A stretch of 64,000 nt of DNA, taken from positions 124,001 through 188,000 of the forward strand of contig NZ_KQ948464.1 in NCBI RefSeq assembly GCF_001514115.1, written 5' to 3'. The position numbers and the translations under genes were made by a program. The notes beneath the pieces are model-generated. The model saw nothing but the letters and a program-made list of their open reading frames with translations, had not been told where the DNA came from and ran no database searches. The DNA is from Streptomyces olivochromogenes (GTDB taxonomy: Bacteria > Actinomycetota > Actinomycetes > Streptomycetales > Streptomycetaceae). Every line of letters begins with the position of its first letter. The first letter of the stretch is position 1. Positions 51,049 to 60,212 of the stretch are shown here, piece by piece.

Positions 51049-52983
51049 TCACTTGCCGTAGGCCAGCATCAACTTCTCCTTCGACTGGTCGTTGCCCGTC
51101 AGCCGGGTGGTGGAGATGTAGAAGCGCCCGTCCACGTAGTCGACCGCCTTCGAGAAGAAGCCGTTCTCGACCGACGCCGTGCCCTGCGGGTTCTGCAGCA
51201 GCTTGGTGGTCTTGTGACTGCTTCCGGTCGTGGGGATCGACACGATCTGCCCACCGGCGTCGTACGACGGCTCGACGTACGCGATCAACCGCGTGCCGTC
51301 CATCTTCAGCGGCAGCATCGACTCGGCGGCCGGGGACTTGACGCGCCACTTCTCCTTGCCGGTCGACAGGTCGAAGGCGACGATCTCGTTGGCGCCGCTC
51401 TTCGCCTCGGTCGGCAGGTAGAGCGTGTTCGCGTCGGCGGCGGTGCCGAAGCAGCCCGTCAGGTCGCGGTCGAGGATGGCGAAACCGCACTCGGGCCTGA
51501 AGGCGTCGCTGCTCTTGAGCTGCGAGCGGACGGCACCGTTGTCCTTGAACGTGGTGACGTTGACCTTCTTCTGGTCCTTGTTGGTCATGTAGATGACGAC
51601 GGGGTCGACGGAGTACGTGCGCTCGACCGTCCAGCCCTTGGGGATCTTCGTGGTCCACTTGACCTTGCCGGTGGCCGGGTCCAGCTGCTGTACCTCGTCG
51701 TGCTCGGTGTCGGTGGCGGCACCGCAGGAGGCGACGGACAGCAGCTTGGCGCCGCCCGCGAACGCGGCCGGGTAGCAGGCCTGGCCGTAGTTCTTCTTGT
51801 CCCAGAGCTTCTTGCCGCTGGTGATGTCGTACGCCGTGCCGGACTGCGAGCGACCGACCATCAGCGTCTTGCCGGTGACCGACAGTTCGATGGTGAGCGT
51901 GCTGTCGAAGAGCGCCCCGTCGGCGACCTTGCCGCTCCAGCCCTTGGCACCGGTGTCGAGGTCTATCTGCTGGAGCTGGTTGCACTTGGCGCTGTCGCCT
52001 GCACCGCTCTTGTACGCCACGACGACCTTGTCGTCGGACGTCTTCTGCGGGGTGACCGCACAGATCGGCTGCGGGAACGTGATCGGGTCCCAAGTGGGCT
52101 TGCCGTCCCCGACGTTGTACGCGAACACCTGCGTGTACGCGGCCTTCACCGCCGCCTTGTCGGTGATCCACAGGCCGGGGGCGTCGGCGCCGGAACCGGG
52201 CGCGTCGGGCGCCTGCTTGTACCAGAGCACCTTCGCCTCACCGGCCTGGCGGCCCGCGTTGAGGTCCTCGGGGTCCCCGCCACCGTTGCCGCTGCCGTCA
52301 CCGGGGTTGACCGGATCGGCGGAGGAGGAGGCCTTCCCGCCCTTGCTGTCCTGGGCGACCGGCTTCTTGCCGTCGTCGCCGCCCCCGCCGCTGACGGCCC
52401 AGACCGTCCCGCCGACGACGAGCAACGCGGCCACGGCGGCGCCGACGACCATGGCCGGGCGGCCCTTGAAGGGGTTCTTGGAACCACCGGGAGGAGGCGG
52501 AGGGGTACCCGGGCCGCCGGGGCCGCCCGGGTACTGCGCCTGGCCCGGATAGCCGTATCCGGACCCGTATGCGGGCTGCTGACCGTACGGGGGTTGCTGA
52601 CCGTATGCGGGCTGCTGTCCGTACGGGCCGGGCTGCGCGTACGGACCGGGCTGGGCGTACGGCCCCGGCTGCTGCGGCGGCTGTGCGTATGGGCCCGTCG
52701 GCTGCTGTGGCGGTTGGGCGTACGGCCCCGGCTGCTGCGGCTGCTGCGGCTGCTGTGCGTACGGGCCGGGCTGGGCGTAGGGCCCGGGCTGCTGCGGATA
52801 TCCGTAACCGGGCGCCGGCGGAGCGGCGGGCGGAGGGGGCGTGTCCTGGGGCGTGTTGGGGGGTGCGCCGAACCCTCCCTGCGCCGGTGCCGCCGGTGGA
52901 ACCGGTGGCGTCGGCGGCGTCGGCGGCTGGTCCTGCGGTGCTCCGAAGCCACCCTGCGGCGGCTCACTCGGCGGCTGACTCAT
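51049..52983 (-). CDS. Membrane-anchored PQQ-like beta-propeller protein (paralogue)
   Basis: A 644-residue protein of the same design. It starts MSQPPSEPPQGGFGAPQDQ, continues with many GPYAQP(Q/G) and YGQQP repeats to ~155, has one membrane helix (AMVVGAAVAALLVVGGTVWAV, ~180-200) and an extracytoplasmic propeller from ~245 (AYNVGDGKPTWDPITFPQP, DLDTGAKGWSGKV, DITSGKKLWDKKNYG, QLDPATGKVKWTTKI, DLSTGKEKWRVKSP). Four cysteines are scattered over the propeller. First gene of the pair; the promoter lies in the 238 bases upstream. The tandem duplication suggests related but separate ligands. Confidence 0.85.
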   Translation of the reverse strand: MSQPPSEPPQGGFGAPQDQPPTPPTPPVPPAAPAQGGFGAPPNTPQDTPPPPAAPPAPGYGYPQQPGPYAQPGPYAQQPQQPQQPGPYAQPPQQPTGPYAQPPQQPGPYAQPGPYAQPGPYGQQPAYGQQPPYGQQPAYGSGYGYPGQAQYPGGPGGPGTPPPPPGGSKNPFKGRPAMVVGAAVAALLVVGGTVWAVSGGGGDDGKKPVAQDSKGGKASSSADPVNPGDGSGNGGGDPEDLNAGRQAGEAKVLWYKQAPDAPGSGADAPGLWITDKAAVKAAYTQVFAYNVGDGKPTWDPITFPQPICAVTPQKTSDDKVVVAYKSGAGDSAKCNQLQQIDLDTGAKGWSGKVADGALFDSTLTIELSVTGKTLMVGRSQSGTAYDITSGKKLWDKKNYGQACYPAAFAGGAKLLSVASCGAATDTEHDEVQQLDPATGKVKWTTKIPKGWTVERTYSVDPVVIYMTNKDQKKVNVTTFKDNGAVRSQLKSSDAFRPECGFAILDRDLTGCFGTAADANTLYLPTEAKSGANEIVAFDLSTGKEKWRVKSPAAESMLPLKMDGTRLIAYVEPSYDAGGQIVSIPTTGSSHKTTKLLQNPQGTASVENGFFSKAVDYVDGRFYISTTRLTGNDQSKEKLMLAYGK

Positions 52984-53118
52984 CAGCGCGTTCCCCCTAG
53001 TTCACTGATGTGGCGCCCCACCGGCGGTGCGGTCGGCGGCGCCGATTTCGCGCCACACCGGTGGTTCTCAGACTGTTCTCAGACGGACCTTTCTATCACT
53101 CTGGGGACCCCGAACAAG

Positions 53119-53157
53119 GGGCCGGTACTCCCCCTGTTCCCAAGGGAGGACCGGCCC
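53119..53157 (-). terminator. Hairpin after the ABC-F gene
   Basis: GGGCCGGT (53119-53126) pairs with ACCGGCCC (53150-53157) and inner CTCCC/GGGAG adds pairs. On the minus strand it follows the ABC-F stop by about 65 bases and precedes the propeller-gene promoter. Confidence 0.65.
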
Positions 53158-53221
53158 GTGATGCCCTCGTTATGCGCCTTCACGCCCCCTTCACGGGACG
53201 CACGCGCCACCTGCGGGCGGC

Positions 53222-55030
53222 TTACGCGTCTTCCGCGAGCTCCAGCCAGCGCAGCTCCAGTTCCTCACGCTCACCGATCAACTGACGCAGTTCGGCGTCG
53301 AGTTTGGCGACCTTCTCGAAGTCCGTCGCGTTGTCGGCGATTTGGGTGTGGAGCTTGCTCTCCTTCTCGGAGATCTTGTCGAGCTGACGCTCGATCTTCT
53401 GCAGCTCCTTCTTCGCGGCGCGGGCGTCGGCGGCGGAGGCGGCCCTTGCGGACGGCGCGGGCGCGGCGGCGAGCACGGCGGCCGCGGCGACCTCCTCCAT
53501 GCGCTTGCGCCGCTCCAGGTACTCGTCGATCCCGCGCGGCAGCATCCGCAGGGTGCCGTCGCCGAGGAGCGCGAACACGTTGTCCGTCGTGCGCTCGATG
53601 AAGAACCGGTCGTGGGAGATCACGATCATCGAGCCGGGCCAGCCGTCGAGCAGGTCCTCCAGCTGGGTCAGCGTCTCGATGTCGAGGTCGTTGGTGGGCT
53701 CGTCGAGGAAGAGGACGTTGGGCTCGTCCATGAGCAGCCGCAGCAGCTGAAGCCGCCGCCGCTCACCACCGCTGAGGTCCCCGACGGGCGTCCACTGCTT
53801 CTCCTTGTTGAAGCCGAACGTCTCGCAGAGCTGCCCCGCGGTCAGCTCGCGTCCCGTGCCCAGGTCGACCCGGTCACGGACGGCCTGCACGGCCTGCAGC
53901 ACGCGCCAGGTCGGATCGAGCTCGGCGACCTCCTGCGACAGATAGGCGAGCTTGACGGTCTTGCCGGTGCTGATCCGCCCGGCGACGGGCTGCGTCTCCC
54001 CCTCGCTGCGGGCGGCCTCGGCCATGGCGCGCAGAAGAGAGGTCTTGCCGGCTCCGTTCACACCTACGAGCCCGACCCGGTCGCCGGGCCCGAGCTGCCA
54101 GGTGAGGTGCTTGAGCAGGACCTTCGGGCCCGCCTGCACCGTCACATCCTCAAGATCGAAGACCGTCCTGCCCAGTCGCGAGCTGGCGAACTTCATCAGT
54201 TCGCTCTTGTCGCGGGGCGGCGGCACGTCCGCGATCAGCTCGTTGGCGGCCTCGACGCGGAAGCGCGGCTTGGAGGTACGGGCGGGGGCACCGCGCCGCA
54301 GCCAGGCCAGCTCCTTGCGCACCAGGTTCTGCCGCTTGACCTCCTCGGTGGCGGCGATGCGCTCACGCTCCGCGCGCGCGAAGACGTAGTCGGAGTACCC
54401 GCCCTCGTACTCGTACACCGCGCCCTTCTGCACGTCCCACATACGGGTGCAGACCTGGTCGAGGAACCACCGGTCGTGGGTCACGCACACCAGCGCCGAC
54501 CGCCGCTCCCGCAGGTGCTGGGCGAGCCAGGCGATGCCCTCCACGTCCAGGTGGTTGGTGGGCTCGTCGAGGATGATCAGGTCCTGCTCCTCGATGAGCA
54601 GCTTGGCGAGCGCGATACGGCGGCGCTCACCGCCGGAGAGCGGGCCGATCACCGTGTCGAGCCCCTGCGGGAACCCCGGCAGGTCGAGGCCGCCGAACAG
54701 TCCCGTCAGGACGTCCCTGATCTTGGCGTTGCCCGCCCACTCGTGGTCGGCGAGGTCCCGGATGACCTCGTGCCGGACGGTGGCGGTGGGATCGAGGGAA
54801 TCGTGCTGGGTCAGCACCCCCAGATGCAGCCCGCCGGAGTGCGTGACACGGCCGGTGTCGGCCTCCTCCAGCTTGGCGAGCATGCGGATGAGGGTGGTCT
54901 TGCCGTCGCCGTTCCGCCCGACCACACCGATCCGGTCGCCCTCGCTGACGCCGAGGGAGACTCCGTCGAGCAGGGCACGGGTGCCGTACACCTTGCTGAC
55001 GGACTCGACATTGACCAGGTTGACGGCCAT
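53222..55030 (-). CDS. ABC-F family ATPase
   Basis: A 602-residue protein with two ABC domains and no membrane part, a ribosome-associated translation factor/antibiotic-protection family. Domain 1: Walker A GRNGDGKTT (~37; Asp where Ala is usual), signature LSGGERRRIALAKLL, Walker B LIILDEPTNHLD. The ARM/linker region is KRQNLVRKELAWLRRGAPARTSKPRFR. Domain 2: NGAGKTS (~325), LSGGERRRLQLLRLL, VLFLDEPTNDLD. A coiled-coil end (~530-602) resembles the Uup C-terminal domain. ATG 55028-55030 has AGGAGAG upstream. Housekeeping type (Uup-like) rather than a dedicated resistance gene is my guess. Confidence 0.93.
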   Translation of the reverse strand: MAVNLVNVESVSKVYGTRALLDGVSLGVSEGDRIGVVGRNGDGKTTLIRMLAKLEEADTGRVTHSGGLHLGVLTQHDSLDPTATVRHEVIRDLADHEWAGNAKIRDVLTGLFGGLDLPGFPQGLDTVIGPLSGGERRRIALAKLLIEEQDLIILDEPTNHLDVEGIAWLAQHLRERRSALVCVTHDRWFLDQVCTRMWDVQKGAVYEYEGGYSDYVFARAERERIAATEEVKRQNLVRKELAWLRRGAPARTSKPRFRVEAANELIADVPPPRDKSELMKFASSRLGRTVFDLEDVTVQAGPKVLLKHLTWQLGPGDRVGLVGVNGAGKTSLLRAMAEAARSEGETQPVAGRISTGKTVKLAYLSQEVAELDPTWRVLQAVQAVRDRVDLGTGRELTAGQLCETFGFNKEKQWTPVGDLSGGERRRLQLLRLLMDEPNVLFLDEPTNDLDIETLTQLEDLLDGWPGSMIVISHDRFFIERTTDNVFALLGDGTLRMLPRGIDEYLERRKRMEEVAAAAVLAAAPAPSARAASAADARAAKKELQKIERQLDKISEKESKLHTQIADNATDFEKVAKLDAELRQLIGEREELELRWLELAEDA

Positions 55031-55162
55031 TTCTCTCCTGAACAAGGGGGACGATCGACCCTCAAGGGTAGTCCGGCTCCCTCACCTCCCGAGCCACACG
55101 GGTGGGTGCTCCGGCTGCGACCGGCCCCCACCGGTCCGCGGACGACGGACCGCCCCGCACCT

Positions 55163-56524
55163 TCACGCGGGCGCGGCCGCGGTCCGGCCCCGTCCCGCCC
55201 GCTCCACCAGCAGCCACCCCACGAGCGTCATCGCCACGGCGACGGGAGCCGTCACCCGGACCGCGATCAGTACCGCCGTACGCCCTTCCAGCAACCCGCC
55301 GAACCCGACCATGGAGAGCCCGAGCACCCCGAAGAGGCACAGCGTCACGCCGAGCGCGGCGGCCGGCCGCGCACCCGCGGGTGACACCCCCGACTCCCCC
55401 AGGACCACGGCAGAGGGCTGTTCGAACCGCCGGAACACGGTGACGAGCAGGGCCGTCACCGCACCGGCCACCACCACCCGCACCGGCACCTGGGCCCACC
55501 ACGCCCCCGTCGCGGGCTCCGGCAGCCGTACGCCGAGGGCCAGCAGCGCCCCGTACACACCGAGCATCGCGGTGAGGTGCCACAGGAAGGCGGTCATGGA
55601 CACGCCGTTGGCGGCGACGACCGCACGCCACACCCGCGGCCGGCGCAGCCACCGCCCCGCGGGACCCCGCAGCGACTCCACCCCGCCGACCAGCCACAGC
55701 CCGTGGCACAGCAGCGCGAAGGTGGGCGGCGCCATGTTGGAGATCTTCTCCCCGGGCATCCCCACCATGGACAGCGGATACGGCCCGTACGTCACCAGCA
55801 GCGCCGCCCCGGCGAGCCCGGCGCCCGCGAGGAGGTAGGGGCGTCGCAGCCTCCCGTCCGCGCGCAGGAATCCGAGCTGGTGGACGGCGAGCCAGACGAA
55901 GGCGAAGTTCAGGAACTCGACGTACGGCACCCCGAACCCGAACCGCAGCACGTCCACGAGACCGGCCGCGGCGACGAGGCCGCCGAACGCGCCCCACCCG
56001 TACCGCTCGTGCAGCCGTAGCAGCGGCGGGGTGAAGGCCACCATCGCCAGATAGATCCCTATGAACCACAGCGGCTGGGCGACGAGTCGCAGTGACACGT
56101 CCAGCAAGCCGCCCTCCCTGCCCGCGAGTTGCAGAGCGAGCGCGAGCGCTCCCCACACGCCGATGAACACCACGGTCGGCCGCAGCAGCCGCTGCAACCG
56201 GGCGCGCAGGAACACGGAGTAAAGAGCCCCTCCTCCGTTCTCCCCGGCCTTGCGTCGCAGTGAGCGGTACGACAGCGCGTGCGAGAAGCCGCCGACGAAG
56301 AAGAAGACGGGCATGACCTGGAGGGCCCAGGTGAGCAGTTGGAGGCGGGGCTCCACGGCGAGCAGGTTCCCGACCTCGGCCCGTCCGTCGCCGCGTACCG
56401 ACACGGCGGCCATCAGCCAGTGCCCGAGCACCACCGTGCCGAGCGAGGCGACCCGCAGCAGGTCGACGTACTTGTCGCGCGAGGCGGGTGTGGCCGCGGC
56501 GAGGGCGTGAGCGCTTGATGGCAT
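55163..56524 (-). CDS. Acyltransferase-3 family membrane protein
   Basis: A 453-residue protein with about 10-11 hydrophobic segments. N-terminus YVDLLRVASLGTVVLGHWLMA carries the family Arg and His (R..GH), then VMPVFFFVGGFSHALSYR and RARLQRLLRPTVVF, all typical of acyltransferase-3 (OafA-like) proteins that modify sugars, lipids or peptidoglycan with acyl groups. ATG 56522-56524. The neighbouring ispE gene is separated by a repeat region. Substrate unknown. Confidence 0.85.
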   Translation of the reverse strand: MPSSAHALAAATPASRDKYVDLLRVASLGTVVLGHWLMAAVSVRGDGRAEVGNLLAVEPRLQLLTWALQVMPVFFFVGGFSHALSYRSLRRKAGENGGGALYSVFLRARLQRLLRPTVVFIGVWGALALALQLAGREGGLLDVSLRLVAQPLWFIGIYLAMVAFTPPLLRLHERYGWGAFGGLVAAAGLVDVLRFGFGVPYVEFLNFAFVWLAVHQLGFLRADGRLRRPYLLAGAGLAGAALLVTYGPYPLSMVGMPGEKISNMAPPTFALLCHGLWLVGGVESLRGPAGRWLRRPRVWRAVVAANGVSMTAFLWHLTAMLGVYGALLALGVRLPEPATGAWWAQVPVRVVVAGAVTALLVTVFRRFEQPSAVVLGESGVSPAGARPAAALGVTLCLFGVLGLSMVGFGGLLEGRTAVLIAVRVTAPVAVAMTLVGWLLVERAGRGRTAAAPA

Positions 56525-56585
56525 ACGAGTACGGTCGCGCCGTCCGCCGCTACGGCGTCAGCGCGCCCGTACTCAATTCGCCTCT

Positions 56586-56677
56586 GAGTACCTCGAGCCC
56601 GTGACGTGCCGCTGAGTACCGCGGCGCGTACCGGGTGCCGGTGACGTGCCTCCGCGTACCGGGTGCCGGTGACGTGC
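56586..56677 (+). repeat. Imperfect tandem repeats upstream of the acyltransferase gene
   Basis: gcgtaccgggtgccggtgac plus gtgc occurs at 56626-56649 and 56654-56677 (28-base period); a diverged copy gagtacctcgagcccgtgac plus gtgc is at 56586-56609. It fills the gap between ispE and the acyltransferase gene. Confidence 0.8.
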
Positions 56678-56686
56678 TCGTGCGGG

Positions 56687-57634
56687 TCAGACGACCGTCG
56701 CGCCGGGGGCGGGGCCGTCGGTGACCCGTACCGTCCGGCAGGTGCCGGAGGCGCGCAGCGCGTCGGCGACCGCCCGCGCGGACTCGGCGTCCGCCGCGAG
56801 GAAGGCCGTGGTCGGCCCCGAGCCGGAGACCAGGGCCGCGAGCGCACCGGCGTTCCGTCCGGCGGCGAGCGTGTCGGCGAGGGCCGGGAAGAGGGAGAGC
56901 GCGGCGGGCTGGAGGTCGTTGGAGACGGCGCGGGCGAGGGCCCCGGCGTCCCCCTTGGCCAGCGCGTCGAGCAGCTCCTGCGAGGCGACCGGCTCCGGGA
57001 TCCGCACACCCTCGTTCATCCGGTCGAACTCCCGGAAGACCGCCGGGGTCGACAGCCCGCGCTCGGCGATCGCGAAGACCCAGTGGAAGGTCGCGCCGAC
57101 CTCCAGCGTCCGCAGCTGCTCACCCCGTCCGACACCCAGCGCCGCCCCGCCCACCAGGCTGAACGGCACGTCACTGCCCAACTCGGCGCAGATGTCGAGG
57201 AGTTCCTCGCGGGAGGCGTGCGTCCCCCACAGGGCGTCGCAGGCGAGCAGCGCGCCGGCGCCGTCGGCGCTGCCGCCCGCCATGCCGCCCGCGACGGGGA
57301 TGTCCTTGGCGATGTGGAGATGGACCCCCGGCTCGACGCCGTACCGGCGGGCGAGTTCGAGGGCCGCGCGGGCCGCCAGGTTCGTGGCGTCGAGGGGGAC
57401 CTGGTCGGCGTCCGGGCCCTCGCAGGTGATCCGCAGCTCGTCCGCCGGCGTCACGGTGACCTCGTCGTACAGCCCTACGGCGAGGAAGACGTTGGCCAGG
57501 TCGTGGAAGCCGTCGGGGCGGGCGGCGCCGACGGCGAGCTGGACGTTGACCTTGGCGGGGACACGTACGGTCACGGCGTCCGTGCCCGTGCCCCTGCCCG
57601 TGTGCGTCGTGGGCTCGGTCTTCGACTCCGTCAC
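56687..57634 (-). CDS. ispE: 4-diphosphocytidyl-2-C-methyl-D-erythritol kinase
   Basis: A 315-residue GHMP kinase of the non-mevalonate isoprenoid pathway. Motifs: VRVPAKVNVQLAVGAARPDGFHDL (~24-47), the ATP loop KDIPVAGGMAGGSADGAGALL (~116-136) and LVSGSGPTTAFL (~275). GTG start at 57632-57634 overlaps the ksgA stop (GTGA), so it is translationally coupled. A longer upstream frame is antisense-like and was ignored. The order rpfB-ksgA-ispE matches Mycobacterium. Confidence 0.95.
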   Translation of the reverse strand: MTESKTEPTTHTGRGTGTDAVTVRVPAKVNVQLAVGAARPDGFHDLANVFLAVGLYDEVTVTPADELRITCEGPDADQVPLDATNLAARAALELARRYGVEPGVHLHIAKDIPVAGGMAGGSADGAGALLACDALWGTHASREELLDICAELGSDVPFSLVGGAALGVGRGEQLRTLEVGATFHWVFAIAERGLSTPAVFREFDRMNEGVRIPEPVASQELLDALAKGDAGALARAVSNDLQPAALSLFPALADTLAAGRNAGALAALVSGSGPTTAFLAADAESARAVADALRASGTCRTVRVTDGPAPGATVV

Positions 57635-58560
57635 GGCTGAGCGCTCTCCTTGTTCCCGGCCTTGCTCTCGGCGTTCTCGGCCTTGCCCTCGGCCATGTTC
57701 TCGGCCTTGTTCTCGGCGATACGGGCGAACTCCTCCACCGTCAGCGACTCCCCGCGGGCCTGCGGTGAGACCCCGGCGGCGACGAGCGCGACCTCGGCGG
57801 CGGCCGCGGAACCGGCCCACCCGGCGAGGGCGGCGCGCAGGGTCTTGCGCCGCTGGGCGAAGGCGGCGTCGACGACCGCGAAGACCTCGCGCTTGGAGGC
57901 CGTGGTCCTGATGGGTTCGGCGCGCCTGACGAGCGACACGAGGCCGCTGTCGACGTTCGGCGCGGGCCAGAAGACGTTCCGTCCGATGGAGCCGGCCCGC
58001 TTCACGTCGGCGTACCAGTTGGCCTTGACGCTCGGCACGCCGTACACCTTCGAGCCGGGGTCGGCGGCGAGCCGGTCGGCGACCTCGGCCTGCACCATCA
58101 CCAGCGTGCGCTCGATGGTCGGGAAGGTGGCGAGCATGTGCAGCAGCACGGGGACGGCGACGTTGTACGGGAGGTTCGCGACGAGGGCGGTGGGGGCGGG
58201 GCCGGGGAGCTCGTTCACGTGCATGGCGTCGGAGTGCACGAGTGCGAAGCGGTCGGCGCGGGCCGGCATACGGGCGGCGATGGTCGCCGGGAGCGCCCCC
58301 GCGAGTACGTCGTCGATCTCCACGGCAACGACCCGGTCGGCCGCCTCCAGCAGCGCGAGGGTCAGCGAGCCGAGGCCGGGGCCGACCTCGACGACCACGT
58401 CGTCGGCCCGTACGCCGGCGGTGCGCACGATGCGGCGCACGGTGTTGGCGTCGATCACGAAGTTCTGGCCGCGCTGCTTGGTGGGCCGCACGCCGAGGGC
58501 ACCCGCGAGCTCGCGGACGTCGGCGGGGCCCAGGAGGGCGTCGGGGGTGGGGCTGTTCAC
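57631..58560 (-). CDS. ksgA: 16S rRNA (adenine1518/1519-N6)-dimethyltransferase
   Basis: A 309-residue RsmA/KsgA enzyme. Motifs: TKQRGQNFVIDANTVRRIVR (~27-46), VVEVGPGLGSLTLALL (SAM site, ~57-72), VAVEIDDVL, and NLPYNVAVPVLLHML (catalytic NLPY, ~125). The C-terminal 25-30 residues are an unusual tail of KAEN/MAEGKAE/KAGN repeats beyond the normal fold. ATG 58558-58560. It overlaps ispE by 4 bases. Confidence 0.95.
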   Translation of the reverse strand: MNSPTPDALLGPADVRELAGALGVRPTKQRGQNFVIDANTVRRIVRTAGVRADDVVVEVGPGLGSLTLALLEAADRVVAVEIDDVLAGALPATIAARMPARADRFALVHSDAMHVNELPGPAPTALVANLPYNVAVPVLLHMLATFPTIERTLVMVQAEVADRLAADPGSKVYGVPSVKANWYADVKRAGSIGRNVFWPAPNVDSGLVSLVRRAEPIRTTASKREVFAVVDAAFAQRRKTLRAALAGWAGSAAAAEVALVAAGVSPQARGESLTVEEFARIAENKAENMAEGKAENAESKAGNKESAQP

Positions 58561-58611
58561 GCCCCAAGACTACGGGGGTACGGGCCGCGCCCCCGAAGGG
58601 GCGCGGCCCGA

Positions 58612-58655
58612 AGGGGCGCGGGGAACTGCGCGCCCGGCCCCCACCGGCCCGCGGC
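58612..58655 (+). repeat. Dispersed GC-rich intergenic repeat (copy 5)
   Basis: aggggcgcggggaactgcgc followed by gcccggcccccaccggcccg. It lies between ksgA and rpfB and is preceded by a GC-rich palindrome gggccgcgcccccgaagggg with its complement. Confidence 0.75.
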
Positions 58656-58680
58656 CGAACGAAGCGGGTGGCGGGGGATA

Positions 58681-58745
58681 CGGGGCGCAGCCCCGCCACA
58701 GGGGCGCGGGGAACTGCGCGAGCAACCCCCACCGGCCCGCAGCCG
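58681..58745 (+). repeat. Dispersed GC-rich intergenic repeat (copy 6)
   Basis: cggggcgcagccccgccaca, then ggggcgcggggaactgcgcg, then agcaacccccaccggcccgc and agcc. Full-length copy ending 10 bases before the rpfB stop; with copy 5 it separates rpfB from ksgA. Confidence 0.75.
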
Positions 58746-58754
58746 GAAAACCGG

Positions 58755-60143
58755 TCAGCCGTGGAGGTGGGATCCGCAGTGGGGCCACGGGCTCGTGCCC
58801 CGGCGGACGTACAGCTTCTTCGCCCGGCGGGTCTGCTCCGCGGCCGGCGCGTCCTGGGGCCGCCCGGACCCCCCGAGCTTGTGCCAGGTGTGGGTGTCGA
58901 ACTGGTACAGGCCGCCGTAGGTGCCGGAGGGGTCGACGGCGCCGGGGCGACCGCCGGACTCGCACGCCGCGAGCCCGGACCAGTTCAGATGGTCCGCACC
59001 CTGCGTGGAATCGGGCCGCGGCTTCGTACCGACCCGCACCACCTGTCCGCGCGGCTCCCGGACCACCTCGTCCCCGACCCTCCGCGGCTTCTGCCTGACC
59101 CCGTTGACGGTCCGCAGCAGGTAGGTGACCCGCCGGGTCCCGGGCTCCCCGGCCCGGTCGACGACCTCGGTGCCACGGAACAGCGAGGGGTCGTTCGTCC
59201 GTGTCGTCCGGAAGGGGATCGCCTCCTCGCGGACCTCCTGGGTGCCGGTGATCCGCATCACGCTGACCGTCTGTCCGTCCCGGGGGAAGCTCCCTGGCGG
59301 GACGGATGTCGTGTCCTCGCCGTGGAGGGTGATCCCGGCCTCCCCGACGGCCTCGCCGACGGTCGCCGCGTTCGTCCGGATCGTCCGTGCCCGCCCGTCC
59401 GCCATGATCGTCACCGTCCGCTCGGTGCGGACGTCGAGCGCGAGGCCCTCACGGCCGATGCGCCGGGAGCGCGAGGTCGACAGGTACGCCCCCTCGGCGC
59501 GCACCCCGAGCTGCTGGAGCGCCCCGTCCACCGTGTGCGCCGTCGTCCACACCTCGTGCGGCTGTCCGTCGAGGGTGAGCCGCACGGGCCGCCCGTAGTG
59601 GACCGCGATCTCGTCACCGCTGGTCAGTTCGGTGCCGGGGGCGGGCGCGACCACGTCGTGCTCGCCGACCCGCACGCCCTCCTCGGCGAGCAGTTCGGTG
59701 ACGTCGTCGGCGAAGGTGTGCAGCGTGCGCGCCTTCCCGTCGACGCTGAGCTCGATGGCCTTGTCGTTGGCGACGAAGGCGGAGGTGCCGCCGGCGAGGA
59801 AGGCGACGACCAGCGCCTGGGGCAGCAGCCGCCGCAGCGGGTCGGGGCGCTCGGCGGTGCGCCGGCGCCGGGCGGCGCGCCGGGCAGCGGCCCGCCCGCC
59901 GGACCGGGGCTCCTCCGCCGATTCCCCGAGCGTCTGCGTCTGCACCAACGTCTGCGTCTGCCGGGGCAGTATCGGCTCGGTCGGCGCCTGGGACACCGCC
60001 AGTGCCTCGTACGCGGGCCGGTAGGTGTCCACGTAGCCGCCGCGGTCCGGGCTTCCGGCACCGTAGGGCGGCTGTTCACCACTCTCTCGGTCCTCGAACG
60101 ACGTTCCAGTCAGGCCAAACGTCTCGTACTGCGAGTTGCTCAC
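58755..60143 (-). CDS. rpfB: Resuscitation-promoting factor RpfB-like muralytic enzyme
   Basis: A 462-residue exported cell-wall enzyme. A cytosolic ~110-residue lead is followed by one membrane anchor (LLPQALVVAFLAGGTSAFVA, ~105-125), three DUF348 repeats (e.g. ELSVDGKARTLHTFADDVTELLAEEGV, ~130-290), a G5 domain (EEAIPFRTTRTNDPSLFRGTEVV ... RTVNGVRQKPRRVGDEV, ~300-370) and a C-terminal transglycosylase-like Rpf domain LNWSGLAACESGGRPGAVDPSGTYGGLYQF with catalytic Glu (~391). RpfB remodels peptidoglycan at spore germination. GTG start with GGAG upstream. The cluster tatD-rpfB-ksgA-ispE is as in Mycobacterium. Confidence 0.93.
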   Translation of the reverse strand: MSNSQYETFGLTGTSFEDRESGEQPPYGAGSPDRGGYVDTYRPAYEALAVSQAPTEPILPRQTQTLVQTQTLGESAEEPRSGGRAAARRAARRRRTAERPDPLRRLLPQALVVAFLAGGTSAFVANDKAIELSVDGKARTLHTFADDVTELLAEEGVRVGEHDVVAPAPGTELTSGDEIAVHYGRPVRLTLDGQPHEVWTTAHTVDGALQQLGVRAEGAYLSTSRSRRIGREGLALDVRTERTVTIMADGRARTIRTNAATVGEAVGEAGITLHGEDTTSVPPGSFPRDGQTVSVMRITGTQEVREEAIPFRTTRTNDPSLFRGTEVVDRAGEPGTRRVTYLLRTVNGVRQKPRRVGDEVVREPRGQVVRVGTKPRPDSTQGADHLNWSGLAACESGGRPGAVDPSGTYGGLYQFDTHTWHKLGGSGRPQDAPAAEQTRRAKKLYVRRGTSPWPHCGSHLHG

Positions 60144-60182
60144 GACGACACGCTCCAGGAGGGGTCCGGATCGGGCGACCAG

Positions 60183-60212
60183 AACCTAGCGGAGCGGTCG
60201 TCACTCTCCCAA
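60183..60212 (-). promoter_or_regulatory. Candidate rpfB promoter
   Basis: On the minus strand TTGGGA (60207-60212) and TAGGTT (60183-60188) are separated by 18 bases, about 40 bases before the GTG start. Weak match to the Streptomyces sigma-HrdB consensus. Confidence 0.35.

Noticed and set aside
53041..53100. ttctcagac direct repeat (53065-53073 and 53076-53084) as an operator
   Set aside because: Only two short copies with 11-base spacing and no support from a neighbouring regulator; too weak to call.
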